Assembly: GCF_003590945.1 (NCBI RefSeq)
Contig: NZ_QYUK01000011.1
Coordinates: 4,124,909 to 4,188,908, forward strand
Direction: 5' to 3'
Source: Oleomonas cavernae
Lineage (GTDB): Bacteria > Pseudomonadota > Alphaproteobacteria > Zavarziniales > Zavarziniaceae
Length of the DNA stretch: 64,000 nt
Shown here piece after piece: positions 29,907 through 39,487 of the stretch. A program made the position numbers and the translations under genes. Under the pieces are notes generated by a model, which was not told the origin of the DNA, made no database searches, and was given only the letters and a program-made list of their open reading frames with translations. The stretch's first letter is position 1; each line of letters begins with the position of its first letter.

Positions 29907-29997
29907 GGGCTTTGGCCTCCCTGTCTCTAGGGGGTGGATGCTAGCGGCAAGAAATGGCGTTGTCATGGCATAGCGGCCAGGAAGCCGGATCACCCGA

Positions 29998-30011
29998 TTG
30001 ATCTCGATCAA
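29998..30011. promoter_or_regulatory. FNR/FixK-type binding site
   Basis: TTGATCTCGATCAA matches TTGAT-N4-ATCAA exactly. It lies between the divergent hydrolase and monooxygenase starts. Its centre is 92 bases upstream of the monooxygenase ATG, and a GATAAA element at 30031-30036 is placed as a -10 would be for a class II site (centre at about -41.5). This suggests oxygen-responsive control of the monooxygenase. Confidence 0.7.
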
Positions 30012-30095
30012 GGCGGCGGGGCGCCTTGTCGATAAAAGTTGACGCAGGCGTCATTTTCGGCACCATCAACAAAAACAACGGGAGGAAGAACAATC

Positions 30096-31594
30096 ATGGC
30101 GGCGACAGCACTGGCGCGGGAGACCGAGCCCCAACCGGCCGAGCATTTCGACGTGGTGATCGTGGGGGCGGGGATCTCCGGCGTGGGCGGGGCCTATCAC
30201 CTGACGACGCAATGCCCGGGTACCCGCTTCGTCGTATTGGAAGCCCTGGAGAGTTTCGGCGGCACCTGGCAGATGCATCGCTATCCCGGCATCCGTTCGG
30301 ACAGCGACCTCTATACCTTCGGCTATCGCTTCAAGCCCTGGACCGGCACGCCCATCGCCACGGGACAGGAAATCCTGGCCTATATGGGCGAGGTGATCGC
30401 CGACAACGACCTGGCGCGGCACATCCGCTACCAGCGTAAGATCACCCGGGCCACCTGGTCCAGCGCCGACAACCTGTGGACCCTGGAGGTTACCGCCGGC
30501 GACACGGGCGAAACCTCCCTTATCACCACCGGCTTCCTGTGGATGTGCCAGGGCTATTACCGCCACGCCCAGGGCTATACGCCCGAGTGGCCGGGCATGG
30601 AGACCTACCAGGGGCGGATCGTGCACCCGCAGACCTGGCCGGAAGACCTGGACTACAAGGACAAGAATGTCCTCGTCATCGGCTCGGGCGCGACCGCGGC
30701 GACCCTGGTACCCGCCATCGCCGGCGATTGCCGGCATGTCACGCTGCTGCAGCGCTCGCCCACCTATTTCATCCCGGCGCGCAACGCCAACGACCTGGCC
30801 GACACGCTGCGCCAGCTCGAGGTCGACGAGGCCTGGATCCACGAGATCACCCGGCGCAAGATCCTCCAGGAGCAGGCGGAGTTCACCCGGCGCTCGTTCG
30901 AGGAGCCCGAGGCGGTGACCAAGGAACTGCTCGACGCCGCCCGCCTGTTCCTGGACGAGGACGACGTGGTCAAGCATTTCACGCCGCGCTACCGCCCCTG
31001 GCGCCAGCGTATCGCCTTCATCCCGACGGCGACCTGTTCCAGGGCATCCGTGCCGGCAAGGCCTCGGTCGTCACCGACGAGATCGAGCGCTTTACCGCCA
31101 AGGGCATCCTGCTGAAATCGGGCCTCGAGCTGGAGGCCGACATCATCGTCACCGCCACCGGCTTCAACCTCAACGTCCTGGGCGACATCGCCTTCACCGT
31201 CGACGGCAAGCCGCTGAACTTTGCCGACACGGTGACCTATCGCGGCATGATGTTCACCGGCATGCCCAACCTGGTCTGGGTCTTCGGCTATTTCCGCGCC
31301 AGTTGGACCCTGCGGGCCGACCTGATCGGCGATTTCGTCTGCCGCCTGCTCAACCACATGAAGGCCAAGGGGGCCAGTCGCGTGGAGGTGGCGCTGCGGC
31401 CGCAGGACCGCGACATGCCGCTGCTGCCCTGGATCGACCCGGAGAATTTCAACCCCGGCTACCTGATGCGCGGCATGCACCTGCTGCCCAAGCGGGGCGA
31501 CAAGCCCGAATGGCAGCACACCCAGGACTATTGGGCCGAGCGAAAGGAGCTGCCCGCGATCGACCTCGACGACGAGGCCTTCGTCTACGCCTGA
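30096..31594 (+). CDS. EthA-like flavin monooxygenase (Baeyer-Villiger type), frame broken once
   Basis: FAD-binding VVIVGAGISGVGGAYHL, then GGTWQMHRYPGIRSDSDLYT and a Baeyer-Villiger fingerprint variant YQGRIVHPQTWP (about residues 171-182). NADPH-binding VLVIGSGATAATLVPA follows. The sequence closely follows mycobacterial EthA throughout. The frame breaks in the CCC at 31022-31024. One added base restores IAFIPDGDLFQGIRAGK and IVTATGFNLNVLG to the end, giving 499 residues. A GGAGG site precedes the ATG at 30096. Probably oxidises ketones or sulfur compounds; substrate unknown. Confidence 0.88.
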
Positions 31595-31695
31595 GCGGCC
31601 GCTCTCGCCGGCGATAGCGGGCGTCGACAGGCGCCCGCCGCGCGGATACCATCGCGACGGGACAGGCGGGCAGCATACAATTTCAAGAGGCGTCC

Positions 31696-32865
31696 ATGAC
31701 CGGCGCATACCGCGCGATTTCGTGGCCCATCCTGGCCCTGCTCGCCAGCGCCGCCCTGGCCGGGTGCAGCTCCTCGCCCCGTACCGAGGTCGCCGCGACC
31801 GGCGGCATCGCGGCAATCACCGCCGGGGGCCAGCCCACCATCCCGCGCGACGAGGTCGATGCCCACCGGGAGGGGCCCGATCCCTTCATCTTCATCCGGG
31901 ACGCGACCCAGGACGACCTGTTCGAGAGCATCTCGCTGACCGTCGCCGTCGACGCCCGGGGCCAGGTGACCGAGGCCAAGGTGATCGGCGGCAAGACCAA
32001 CTACTACGCGGCGGCCGAGGAGGCCGTGCGCCGCACCCGCTACAAGCCCTTCCTGCGCGAGGGCAAGGCGGTGCCCGCCGTCTTCGTCGACTATGTCCAG
32101 GTCCTGCCGCGGGAGCGCCCGCCGGCGCGCACCCTGCCCATGCCGGCGGGCAGCCCCGCCACGGCCCAGGTGACGATGACACGCACCGCGTGCTATGGCA
32201 CCTGCCCGGTCTACAAGGTCACGCTGGAGGGCAGCGGCCACGTCACCTGGCAGGGCCAATCCCATGTCGCGATCCCCGGCGCCGTGATCTACCAGGTGCC
32301 GCCGCAGGACGTCTCTGGCCTGGTCGAGCGGTTCGGCCAGGCCGGCTTCTTCTCGCTCGACGACAGCTACCGCGCGCAGATCACCGACGGCCCGACCACC
32401 ACGCTCACCCTCAGCCTCGGCGGCAAGACCAAGTCGGTGAAGGATTACATCGGTTACGCCGTGGGCATGCCGATGAGTGTCGAGCAGTTGGAGAAGGCGG
32501 TCGACCAGGCCGCCATGACCGAGCTGTGGATCAAGGGCACGCCCGAGACCATCCCGGCGCTGAAGCGCGCCGGCTGGCGCTTCGAATCCCCCGACGCCGC
32601 CCAGATGCTCGCCTGCGGCATCCAGCGCATGCCCGAGAGATTGATCGCCGACCTGCTCGCCGCCGGCGTCGGCCCCAACGGCGCCTGCGACGGCATCAGC
32701 ACCTTGGCCCTGGCCGCCGAAGCCAGCCGCCGCGACACCGTGAAAGCCCTGATCATCGCCGGCGCCGACGTCCACGTGAAAGACCCCGGCGGCCGAACGA
32801 TTGCCCAGATCGCCCAGGAACAGAAATGGCGCGATGTGAGCGAGCTGGTTGCAAAGCAGCGGTAG
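31696..32865 (+). CDS. Lipoprotein A: TonB-C-like + DUF6438-like + ankyrin-like domains
   Basis: A 389-residue protein with lipobox LAGC (Cys 24). At about residues 75-138 is a TonB C-terminal-like fold (LTVAVDARGQVTEAKVIGG, AVRRTRYKPFLREG). At 158-255 is a DUF6438-like domain with ACYGTCPVYKVTLEGSGHV, where the C-x3-C pair is conserved in the next two genes. The end (from about 297) has two ankyrin-like repeats, including GADVHVKDPGGRT. It is the only member of the trio with the TonB-like part. Function unknown; the lipid anchor and domains suggest a periplasmic envelope sensor or adaptor. Confidence 0.8.
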   Translation: MTGAYRAISWPILALLASAALAGCSSSPRTEVAATGGIAAITAGGQPTIPRDEVDAHREGPDPFIFIRDATQDDLFESISLTVAVDARGQVTEAKVIGGKTNYYAAAEEAVRRTRYKPFLREGKAVPAVFVDYVQVLPRERPPARTLPMPAGSPATAQVTMTRTACYGTCPVYKVTLEGSGHVTWQGQSHVAIPGAVIYQVPPQDVSGLVERFGQAGFFSLDDSYRAQITDGPTTTLTLSLGGKTKSVKDYIGYAVGMPMSVEQLEKAVDQAAMTELWIKGTPETIPALKRAGWRFESPDAAQMLACGIQRMPERLIADLLAAGVGPNGACDGISTLALAAEASRRDTVKALIIAGADVHVKDPGGRTIAQIAQEQKWRDVSELVAKQR

Positions 32866-32871
32866 GGAAAA

Positions 32872-34127
32872 ATGACCGCCCGGTTGCTTGTCTTTGTGTT
32901 GCTTGCCCTCCCGATGTTCTTGACCGGTTGCGGTACGCCGGAGCCGGCAGCCTCCCTGTCGCCGGCGGCGCCCCAGGGGCGCAAGACGGACTTTCCCGAG
33001 AACGACCTGGCTTCGACCGAGATCACCCTGCGACGCGGTAGTTGCTACGGCCCCTGCCCGATCTATGGCGTAACGATACGCGGCACGGGCGACGTGACCT
33101 GGAGCGGTTATCGCTATGTCGCCTTTGCAGGGACCCTCGACTATCGCGTGGCCCCGAAGAGGTCGCCGCCTTGGTCGAACGGTTCAGGGCCGCGGGCTTC
33201 TTCTCGCTCGCAGACAAGTACGAAGCAACCGTAACGGACAGTCCGACCTACGAGGTATCCATCAAGATCGGCGATGCCGTGAAAACAGTAACCGACTATA
33301 TCGGCCAATCGGTCGGCATGCCGGCAACGGTAACGGCGATCGAAGTCGCGATTGACCGCGCAGCAAAGGTGGAGCGGTGGATCAGCGGCACCGACGAGAC
33401 CATGCCCATGCTGCGCGCCGCCAACTGGGATTTCCGCTCCAGGCAGGCCGCGGATGTGCTGGCCTGCAGCGCCACTGGTGCCCCCGGATGGTTGGTATCG
33501 GAAATGCTGGCGGCAGGTGTCCCCACCAATGGCACCTGCGATGACCACAGCGCTGTCGAAAATGCTGCGTATGCCGCCCGTGCCGGGGCATTCAAGGTCC
33601 TTGTCGAGGCGGGGGGCGCAGAAGGCGCCAGCCAGAGATCGAGAAATAACTTTCTGATATCCGGCATCATGTGGTGCGAGCCCGATCTGGTAGCCGCCGC
33701 GCTTACATTGAAGCCTGATCTTGAAGTGTCGAGCGAGCCTGACTTCATTCCGCCGCTGGGCCTGGCGCTGGGAGCTTGCGAAGCTCGAGAATCTGATGGC
33801 CGGGACAAGACTATCCGAATCCTGCGTCTGCTCATCGCGGCGGGTATTGATCTCAACCGCCGCTTCGCCGACGGCGGCACGATAGCCTTTAACCGCTCGG
33901 ACGCGGCAAGTGTCAAAGCCCTCGTCGCTGTGGGCGCAGACATCAACCTGCGAAACACCTTCGGCAGGACGCCGCTGCTCTCAGCCAAATCGGAAGATGC
34001 TGCCATCGCTCTGATCGAGGCGGGCGCGGATACGACGGCCCGCTCGAATTCGGGTCAGTCCGTGCTCGACTATGCCCGTGAAAACCAGTGGTCGAAGGTG
34101 GTGCAGATCCTGGAGCGACAGCCATGA
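32872..34127 (+). CDS. Lipoprotein B: DUF6438-like domain + ankyrin-like repeats, frame broken once
   Basis: Starts 6 bp after gene A. Lipobox LTGC (Cys 20). The DUF6438-like domain contains SCYGPCPIYGVTIRGTGDV. The frame breaks in CCCC at 33152-33155. One added base restores VAPEEVAALVERFRAAGFFS. A long C-terminal region of roughly five or six ankyrin-like repeats follows (LIAAGIDLNRRFADGG, LVAVGADINLRNTFGRTPLL, LIEAGADTTARSNSGQS). The repaired length is 418 residues. Base composition is visibly more AT-rich than the housekeeping genes. The stop overlaps the gene C start by 4 bp. Confidence 0.77.
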
Positions 34128-35056
34128 ACATGTTGCGGTCAGCCATTCTCTCCATCGTTCTGCTCGCATTGCTTGGCGCCTGTACATCGGAGCCTGTCGA
34201 CGATCCCTCCGCGTCTAACACGGTTATCACACTGCGGCGGGGGGTCTGTATGGGGAGCTGTCCCGTCTATGAGGTAACGATTGATGGGGACGGAAAGGTT
34301 ACATTTGATGGCGGATACTTTGTCGCAGTGGCAACATCCATTGACTACCGAATTTCCACGCGAGACGTCGCTGATCTCCTGGAAAAGTTCAAGGCGGCCG
34401 ACTTTTTCTCGCTGGAAGATCGGTATGATGCCGGGGTTGATGATGCGCCGACCTACGAGATTTCGTTACAGATCGATGGTAGGAAGAAGACTGTGATCGA
34501 CAGTATGGGGTCCCATGTCGGGGCGCCGGCCGGCCTGCAAGATCTGGAACGGGAAATTGACAGGGTTGCAGGCACACGCCGATGGATTGTGCTGGGGCCG
34601 GATACGGTCGAAGGCCTAAAGGAGCAAGACATTTCCGCGGATTCGCAGATACTTGCTGACGGCTTCGCCTGTTCACTGGAAAGCATTTCTGACGATCAGG
34701 CTTTCGCCCTGTTGCAAGCCGGTATCCGTGCGAATGGCACCTGCCCCGCCATGGGAAGCGAACGATCGTCCGTCGAAGTTGCCGCGGCAGGCGGACGACT
34801 GGCGCTGATGCGCAAGCTCCTGTCCCTGGGCGGTATGAGGGATGCCAGCGCCGAAGTGAAGCGCGGCGTCTTATGCGCCGCCGTCCTGTCTGGCGAGCCG
34901 GAAATTCTTGCTGAAATCCTGGCCCTCCACCCCGACCTTCAAAGCCGCTGCTGGGGTATTCCCCTGATCGACATTGCCCGAACAGCGGGCCGGCCGGGGA
35001 CGCCAAAGATCGTAGAAATGCTGAAGGCCGCCAGCGCAGAATCGCCTAGGCCTTGA
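34124..35056 (+). CDS. Lipoprotein C: DUF6438-like domain with degenerate repeat region
   Basis: A 310-residue paralogue of the two preceding genes. The ATG at 34124 overlaps the stop of gene B. Lipobox LLGAC (Cys 20). The domain VCMGSCPVYEVTIDGDGKV keeps the C-x3-C-P-x-Y core. The C-terminal part (SVEVAAAGGRLALMRKLLSL, LSGEPEILAEILALHPDLQ) resembles weak ankyrin repeats. It is the most AT-rich of the three. The string A-B-C is probably one transcript. No function known. Confidence 0.75.
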   Translation: MNMLRSAILSIVLLALLGACTSEPVDDPSASNTVITLRRGVCMGSCPVYEVTIDGDGKVTFDGGYFVAVATSIDYRISTRDVADLLEKFKAADFFSLEDRYDAGVDDAPTYEISLQIDGRKKTVIDSMGSHVGAPAGLQDLEREIDRVAGTRRWIVLGPDTVEGLKEQDISADSQILADGFACSLESISDDQAFALLQAGIRANGTCPAMGSERSSVEVAAAGGRLALMRKLLSLGGMRDASAEVKRGVLCAAVLSGEPEILAEILALHPDLQSRCWGIPLIDIARTAGRPGTPKIVEMLKAASAESPRP

Positions 35057-35102
35057 TGTGGCCCTGCCACCGCCATGGTGGCCCGGCTCAAGGCCGCCAA
35101 CA

Positions 35103-36170
35103 TCAATCACCGTCACTTTTCGGTTTCCTGGCACGGCGGGGCTTCTCCACTTTTGCGCGGGCGATCGCCTGTGTCGCCTCGCGCTCGAAGTCGCTTTCGA
35201 AATTCGCGTCCTGGATCACGCGGAAGGATTCATACGCCTGCTCGGCCAATGCCTTGGCAACCTCATGGGATACCTTGCCTGCGTCCTTCAAGATCTCATA
35301 CTCGTTGAAGGTGAGGAAGGCGTCCAGCTTCTGGACCCAATCGTTCATCTTCATGGGGATCTGCCGCCGGGCCTGATTCTCGGCATAGTCGAGGTACATG
35401 CTGACGATGCGTTCGAGATCCTTCATTTCGGTCTCGGACATGTAATTCTTCGCGACCGCCACGTCCGATTTCAGGATTTTGCCGCCCGGCGCATTCTTCC
35501 AGGTCTGCAATCCCATGTTGGGTTTGGCGGCGTCGGCGCGAGCACTGATGATCTCGGCGGCCGTGTTGCCCGTGATCGCCCAATGCAGCTTGTTCTGTAC
35601 GACCTTGAAGAACCGCTGGGTTACTTCCGCGTCCCTGGCGTAGTCGATGCTGCACTGCTCGTAAATGTCGGTGATCTTCAGGTAGAAGCGCCGCTCGCTC
35701 GCCCGGATTTCGCGGATGCGCTCGAGCAGTTCGTCGAAATAGTCTTTGCCGAAGCGTTTGGCCAGCTTCATGCGCTCGTCGTCGAGGGCGAAGCCCTTGA
35801 CGATGAATTCCCGCAGCACCGAGGTCGCCCAGATGCGGAACTGCGTCGCCTGCCGGCTGTTGACGCGGTAGCCCACGGCGATGATGGCATCGACGTTGTA
35901 GAACTCGATTTCACGGCTAACCTCGCGGTCGCCTTCAACTCGAACCGTTAGAAATTTTCGAACAGTTGACTCCCGCTGGAGTTCGCCTGAATCGAATATC
36001 TCTTTGAGGTGATAGCTGATCGTTGGAACGCTCACCTCGAAGAGCTCCGCCATGCGCTTCTGGGTGAGCCAGAAGCTTTCTTCCTCGAACAGAACCTCGA
36101 CCCGGACATGCCCGCCGGCGCCGGTATAGAGGAGGATTTCACCTTCGCGAGGCAAGCCCTTGTCCGCCAT
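35103..36170 (-). CDS. RhuM-family protein
   Basis: A 355-residue cytosolic protein. The N-terminal part ESFWLTQKRMAELFEVSVPT is a helix-turn-helix-like segment. It is followed by FLTVRVEGDREVSREIEFYN and VDAIIAVGYRVNSRQATQFR, the signature of the RhuM family. First named in a Salmonella pathogenicity island, the family is scattered in bacterial mobile or defence-type regions. Biochemistry unproven. The C-terminus is very basic (KPRRARKPKS). The ATG at 36170 is preferred; a GTG at 36176 is in frame. It is convergent with the lipoprotein trio. Confidence 0.85.
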   Translation of the reverse strand: MADKGLPREGEILLYTGAGGHVRVEVLFEEESFWLTQKRMAELFEVSVPTISYHLKEIFDSGELQRESTVRKFLTVRVEGDREVSREIEFYNVDAIIAVGYRVNSRQATQFRIWATSVLREFIVKGFALDDERMKLAKRFGKDYFDELLERIREIRASERRFYLKITDIYEQCSIDYARDAEVTQRFFKVVQNKLHWAITGNTAAEIISARADAAKPNMGLQTWKNAPGGKILKSDVAVAKNYMSETEMKDLERIVSMYLDYAENQARRQIPMKMNDWVQKLDAFLTFNEYEILKDAGKVSHEVAKALAEQAYESFRVIQDANFESDFEREATQAIARAKVEKPRRARKPKSDGD

Positions 36171-36264
36171 GGTCACGACCCTCCGAGGGGGCAGAAGTCT
36201 GAACGCCGATCATAGCAGTGGCCGGGCACCGCCTACCACTTTTCGCTGTATCTGCAGCGCGCCG

Positions 36265-36738
36265 CTACACCCCGATCCCCGTGATCCCCTCGTGTTCCAG
36301 CAGCCAGGCCTTGATGTGGCCGTCGCCGCCGTAGCCGCCGAGCCGGGGGCCGGCGGCCAGCACCCGGTGGCAGGGGACCAGGAGACCGACGGGGTTGCGG
36401 CTGCAGGCCTGGCCCACCGCCTGGGCGGCAACGTCGTCGAGATCGCGGGCGAGGACGCCATAGGTCTCGTAGCGGCCCCAGGGGATCTGGGCGATGCGGC
36501 GCCAGACCTTGCGCTGGAACGGCGTGCCGTGGGGCGCGATGGCTAAGTCGAAGGCCTGGCGGCGGCCGGCGAAGTAGTCCTCCACCTGGGCCTGGGCCAG
36601 GCGCAGCAGGATGGCGTCGTCGCTCTTGGGCTTGGGCTTCACATCGCCGCCGGGCGACCAGCCGGCGCGGGTGATCGCCTCGGCCTGGACCATAATGTAG
36701 AAGGTGCCGAGCGGCGTCTTCACCCCGGCTTCAGCCAT
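36265..36738 (-). CDS. ogt: Methylated-DNA--protein-cysteine methyltransferase
   Basis: Repairs O6-methylguanine by transferring the methyl group to its own cysteine. The C-terminal domain has GTPFQRKVWRRIAQIPWGRY and the active site VGLLVPCHRVLAAGPRLGGY, with Cys in PCHRV. It is 157 residues, the Ogt-type size with no Ada regulatory domain. The start at 36738 overlaps the end of the thioredoxin-domain gene by 8 bp, so the two are probably translated together. Confidence 0.93.
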   Translation of the reverse strand: MAEAGVKTPLGTFYIMVQAEAITRAGWSPGGDVKPKPKSDDAILLRLAQAQVEDYFAGRRQAFDLAIAPHGTPFQRKVWRRIAQIPWGRYETYGVLARDLDDVAAQAVGQACSRNPVGLLVPCHRVLAAGPRLGGYGGDGHIKAWLLEHEGITGIGV

Positions 36739-38761
36739 GGTGCCTGCCCGCAACTTCAGCGGTTACCGCTGCTGCCTGCTCGAGCGGCAGGGAACAGGTG
36801 CGGCCGCGGCAGACATAGGCGGTCGGCCGCGTGACCCCGGTGCGGCCGTGGGCGGGATGGCCGGCGGGCAGGTCGGTGCCGGGCTCGACCGTCAGCACCA
36901 CCCGGTCCGGGTGGCCGGCGAGATAGGCGGCGCGGCGCAGTCGGGCGGTCGCCGGGTCCGCCTTGGCGCCGACCACCACCACCTCGACTGGGTCGGCGAG
37001 GAGGTCGTGGGCGGTCATCAGGGTGGTGAGGGGGACGAAGTTGCGCGTCACCTCGCCGGCGAAGGCGCGGACCAGGGCTTCTGCCTTGTCCATAGAGGAC
37101 CGTTCGCCGGTCAGCAGGCCGATCCTGGCATAGACATGGACCATGGTGCCGTTGCCGCTGGGCGTCGCGTTGTCGTGGGCGTTGCGGGTGCGCACGATCA
37201 GCGCCTCGGCATCGTCGGCGGTGAGGAAGAAGCCGCCCTTGGCGGTGTCCGCGTAATGCGCCTCCGCCTCCGCCACCAGGCTGCGGGCGGCATCGAGGAA
37301 GCGGGCCTCGCCGGTCGCCTCGAACAGGGCCAGGGCCGCGCGCGCCATGTCGGCGACGGCATCGATGGTGCCGCGCACGGGCGAGAGGGTGTTGCGCCAG
37401 GATTGGTGCAGCCGGCCGCCGGGCCGCATCGCGGTCATGACGAAGTCGAAGGCGCCGATTGCCGCGTCCAGCCAGTCGGTGCGGTCGAACACCGGGGTGG
37501 CATGGGCGAGTGCTGCGATCATCAGGCCGTTCCAGTCCGACAGCACCTTGTCGTCGAAGCCGGGGCGCACCCGCTTGTTCCGTGCCGCCAGCAGGCGGGC
37601 GCGGCAATCGGCCAGGCGCGCCTCCGCCGCCGCGTCGACCAGTTCAGACCAGCGCAGGCGGTTGAGGATCGTATGACCCTCCCAGTTGCCGCCTTGGGTA
37701 ACGTCATAGATTACGCCGAAGAATTCGGCGTCGGCCGCCCCCAGCACCCCCGCCACCTCGGCCTTGGTCCAGACATAGAAGCGGCCTTCCTCGCCTTCCG
37801 AATCCGCGTCCAGGCTGGCAGCAAAGCCGCCCTCGGGCCGGCGCATCTCGGCCAGGGCCCAGCCGATGGTCTCCTCCACCCGCTGGGCATAGAGCCTCTC
37901 GCCCGTGGCGGCGTGGACTTGGGTGTAGAGATCGATCAGCAGGGCATTGTCGTAGAGCATCTTTTCGAAATGCGGCGCCAGCCAGCGATCGTCGGTCGAA
38001 TAGCGGGCGAAGCCGCCGCGCAGGTGATCATAGATGCCGCCCTGGGCCATGTTGACCAGGGTCACCTCGACCAGTTGGCGATAGACCTCCAGGCCGGTGC
38101 GGCGATGGGCGCGCCACAGGAAATCAAAGACGAAGGGCTGCGGGAACTTCGGCGCGCCGCTCAAGCCGCCATGGCGCGGGTCGACGGCCCGGCCAAGCTG
38201 TTCGGCCCCGGTGTCGAGGAGCGCCCGGGTCAGCTCGCCGGGATGGGCCTTGGCCGAGAGCTCGGCCAGGATCTGGGCGAGCGCCTGGCGGTTCTTGTCG
38301 ATCGCTTCCTTGTCGTTGGCATAGGCGTCCGACAGGGCGCGCAGCACCGCGGGGAAACCGGGGTGGCCGTGGCGATCCTCGGGCGGGAAATAGGTGCCGC
38401 CCCAGAACGGCTCGCCCGACGGGGTGAGGAACATGGTGAGCGGCCAGCCGCCCTGCTGGCCCAGGGCGGCGAGGGCGGTCTGGTAGATCGTGTCGATATC
38501 CGGGCGTTCCTCGCGGTCGACCTTCACATTGACGAAGAGCGTGTTCATCAGGGCCGCGATCTCGGCGTTCTCGAAGCTTTCATGGGCCATGACATGGCAC
38601 CAGTGGCAGGCGGCGTAACCGACCGAGAGGAGTATCGGCTTGTCCTGCCGGGCGGCCAGGCGCAACGTATCGGGACCCCAGGGCTGCCAGTGCACGGGGT
38701 TCTCGGCGTGCTGCAAAAGATAGGGGCTGGTCTCGCGGCCCAGCACGTTGGAAAGGGTCAT
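36731..38761 (-). CDS. Thioredoxin-domain protein of the YyaL/DUF255 family
   Basis: A 676-residue protein. The N-terminal thioredoxin-like domain contains [20 protein letters not shown], with a CxxC motif, and [17 protein letters not shown] six-hairpin glycosidase-like alpha/alpha toroid follows ([41 protein letters not shown]-type segments). This architecture matches the widespread YyaL / SSP411 family, whose enzymatic role is not settled. It is co-oriented with and overlaps ogt. Confidence 0.9.
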   Translation of the reverse strand: MTLSNVLGRETSPYLLQHAENPVHWQPWGPDTLRLAARQDKPILLSVGYAACHWCHVMAHESFENAEIAALMNTLFVNVKVDREERPDIDTIYQTALAALGQQGGWPLTMFLTPSGEPFWGGTYFPPEDRHGHPGFPAVLRALSDAYANDKEAIDKNRQALAQILAELSAKAHPGELTRALLDTGAEQLGRAVDPRHGGLSGAPKFPQPFVFDFLWRAHRRTGLEVYRQLVEVTLVNMAQGGIYDHLRGGFARYSTDDRWLAPHFEKMLYDNALLIDLYTQVHAATGERLYAQRVEETIGWALAEMRRPEGGFAASLDADSEGEEGRFYVWTKAEVAGVLGAADAEFFGVIYDVTQGGNWEGHTILNRLRWSELVDAAAEARLADCRARLLAARNKRVRPGFDDKVLSDWNGLMIAALAHATPVFDRTDWLDAAIGAFDFVMTAMRPGGRLHQSWRNTLSPVRGTIDAVADMARAALALFEATGEARFLDAARSLVAEAEAHYADTAKGGFFLTADDAEALIVRTRNAHDNATPSGNGTMVHVYARIGLLTGERSSMDKAEALVRAFAGEVTRNFVPLTTLMTAHDLLADPVEVVVVGAKADPATARLRRAAYLAGHPDRVVLTVEPGTDLPAGHPAHGRTGVTRPTAYVCRGRTCSLPLEQAAAVTAEVAGRHHG

Positions 38762-38840
38762 GTTGCGTCACAGTCCTGCTGATCTACACTCAACCTTGTT
38801 CCACGAGGCCGCGGGCCGGTCGAGCGCAAAGAGGGTCCCC

Positions 38841-39122
38841 ATGAAGATCAATATCGAGTTCGATATCACGCCCGAGGAAGCCCGCAAGGCCCTGGGCCTG
38901 CCGGACCTCGAGCCGGTGCAGCAGCGCATCATCGCCGAGCTGGAAGGGCGCATGATGCAGTACCTGAACGTGATCGATCCCGAGACGATCTTCAAGCAAT
39001 GGCTGCCCATGGGTATCCAGGGCGGCTTGCAGGGCTTCGAGAAATTGCAGGACATGCTGTGGTCGGCGGCAAGTAGTGTGCGCGGCAAGAAGCGAACCGA
39101 CGCCAAGGAAGAGACCAAGTGA
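38841..39122 (+). CDS. DUF6489 family small protein
   Basis: A 93-residue acidic-to-basic protein starting MKINIEFDITPEEARKALGL. The middle contains EGRMMQYLNVIDPETIFKQW, and GLQGFEKLQDMLW precedes a Lys-rich tail. It is a conserved alphaproteobacterial protein of unknown function. Its stop overlaps the GTG start of the ferredoxin gene, forming an operon with it and perhaps mnmE. Confidence 0.8.
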   Translation: MKINIEFDITPEEARKALGLPDLEPVQQRIIAELEGRMMQYLNVIDPETIFKQWLPMGIQGGLQGFEKLQDMLWSAASSVRGKKRTDAKEETK

Positions 39123-39484
39123 ATGATCGGCAACGGCCGGGTGATCCCGCGCCCTATTACGAAGCCCATGTCTTTGCCTGTGTGAACGAGCGTCCCGAAG
39201 GCCACCCCCGCGGCTCGTGCAAGGCGCGCGGCGCCATTCCCTTGCGCAATTACATGAAGATCCGCGCGGGCGAGCTGGGGCTGACCCATGTCCGCATCAA
39301 CCAGGCCGGCTGCCTGGACCGCTGCGAACTGGGGCCGGTGGTGGTGATCTATCCCGAGGGCATCTGGTATGCCCCGCGCACCCATGACGACATCGACGAA
39401 ATCCTCGACAGCCACCTGAAGCAGGGTCGGCGGGTCGAGCGCTTGATGCTGCTGCCGGAGCAGAAGCAGCCGGCCGCCGAATAG
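39119..39484 (+). CDS. Thioredoxin-like [2Fe-2S] ferredoxin domain protein
   Basis: A 121-residue protein with four cysteines in the pattern FACVN...GSCKARG...GCLDRCELGPVVVIYPEG. This is the arrangement of the shethna/NuoE-like thioredoxin-fold ferredoxin family. It probably carries a [2Fe-2S] cluster for electron transfer. The GTG at 39119 overlaps the preceding stop (GTGA). The next gene, mnmE, starts 3 bp later, so co-transcription is likely. Confidence 0.87.
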   Translation: MNDRQRPGDPAPYYEAHVFACVNERPEGHPRGSCKARGAIPLRNYMKIRAGELGLTHVRINQAGCLDRCELGPVVVIYPEGIWYAPRTHDDIDEILDSHLKQGRRVERLMLLPEQKQPAAE

Positions 39485-39487
39485 GCC

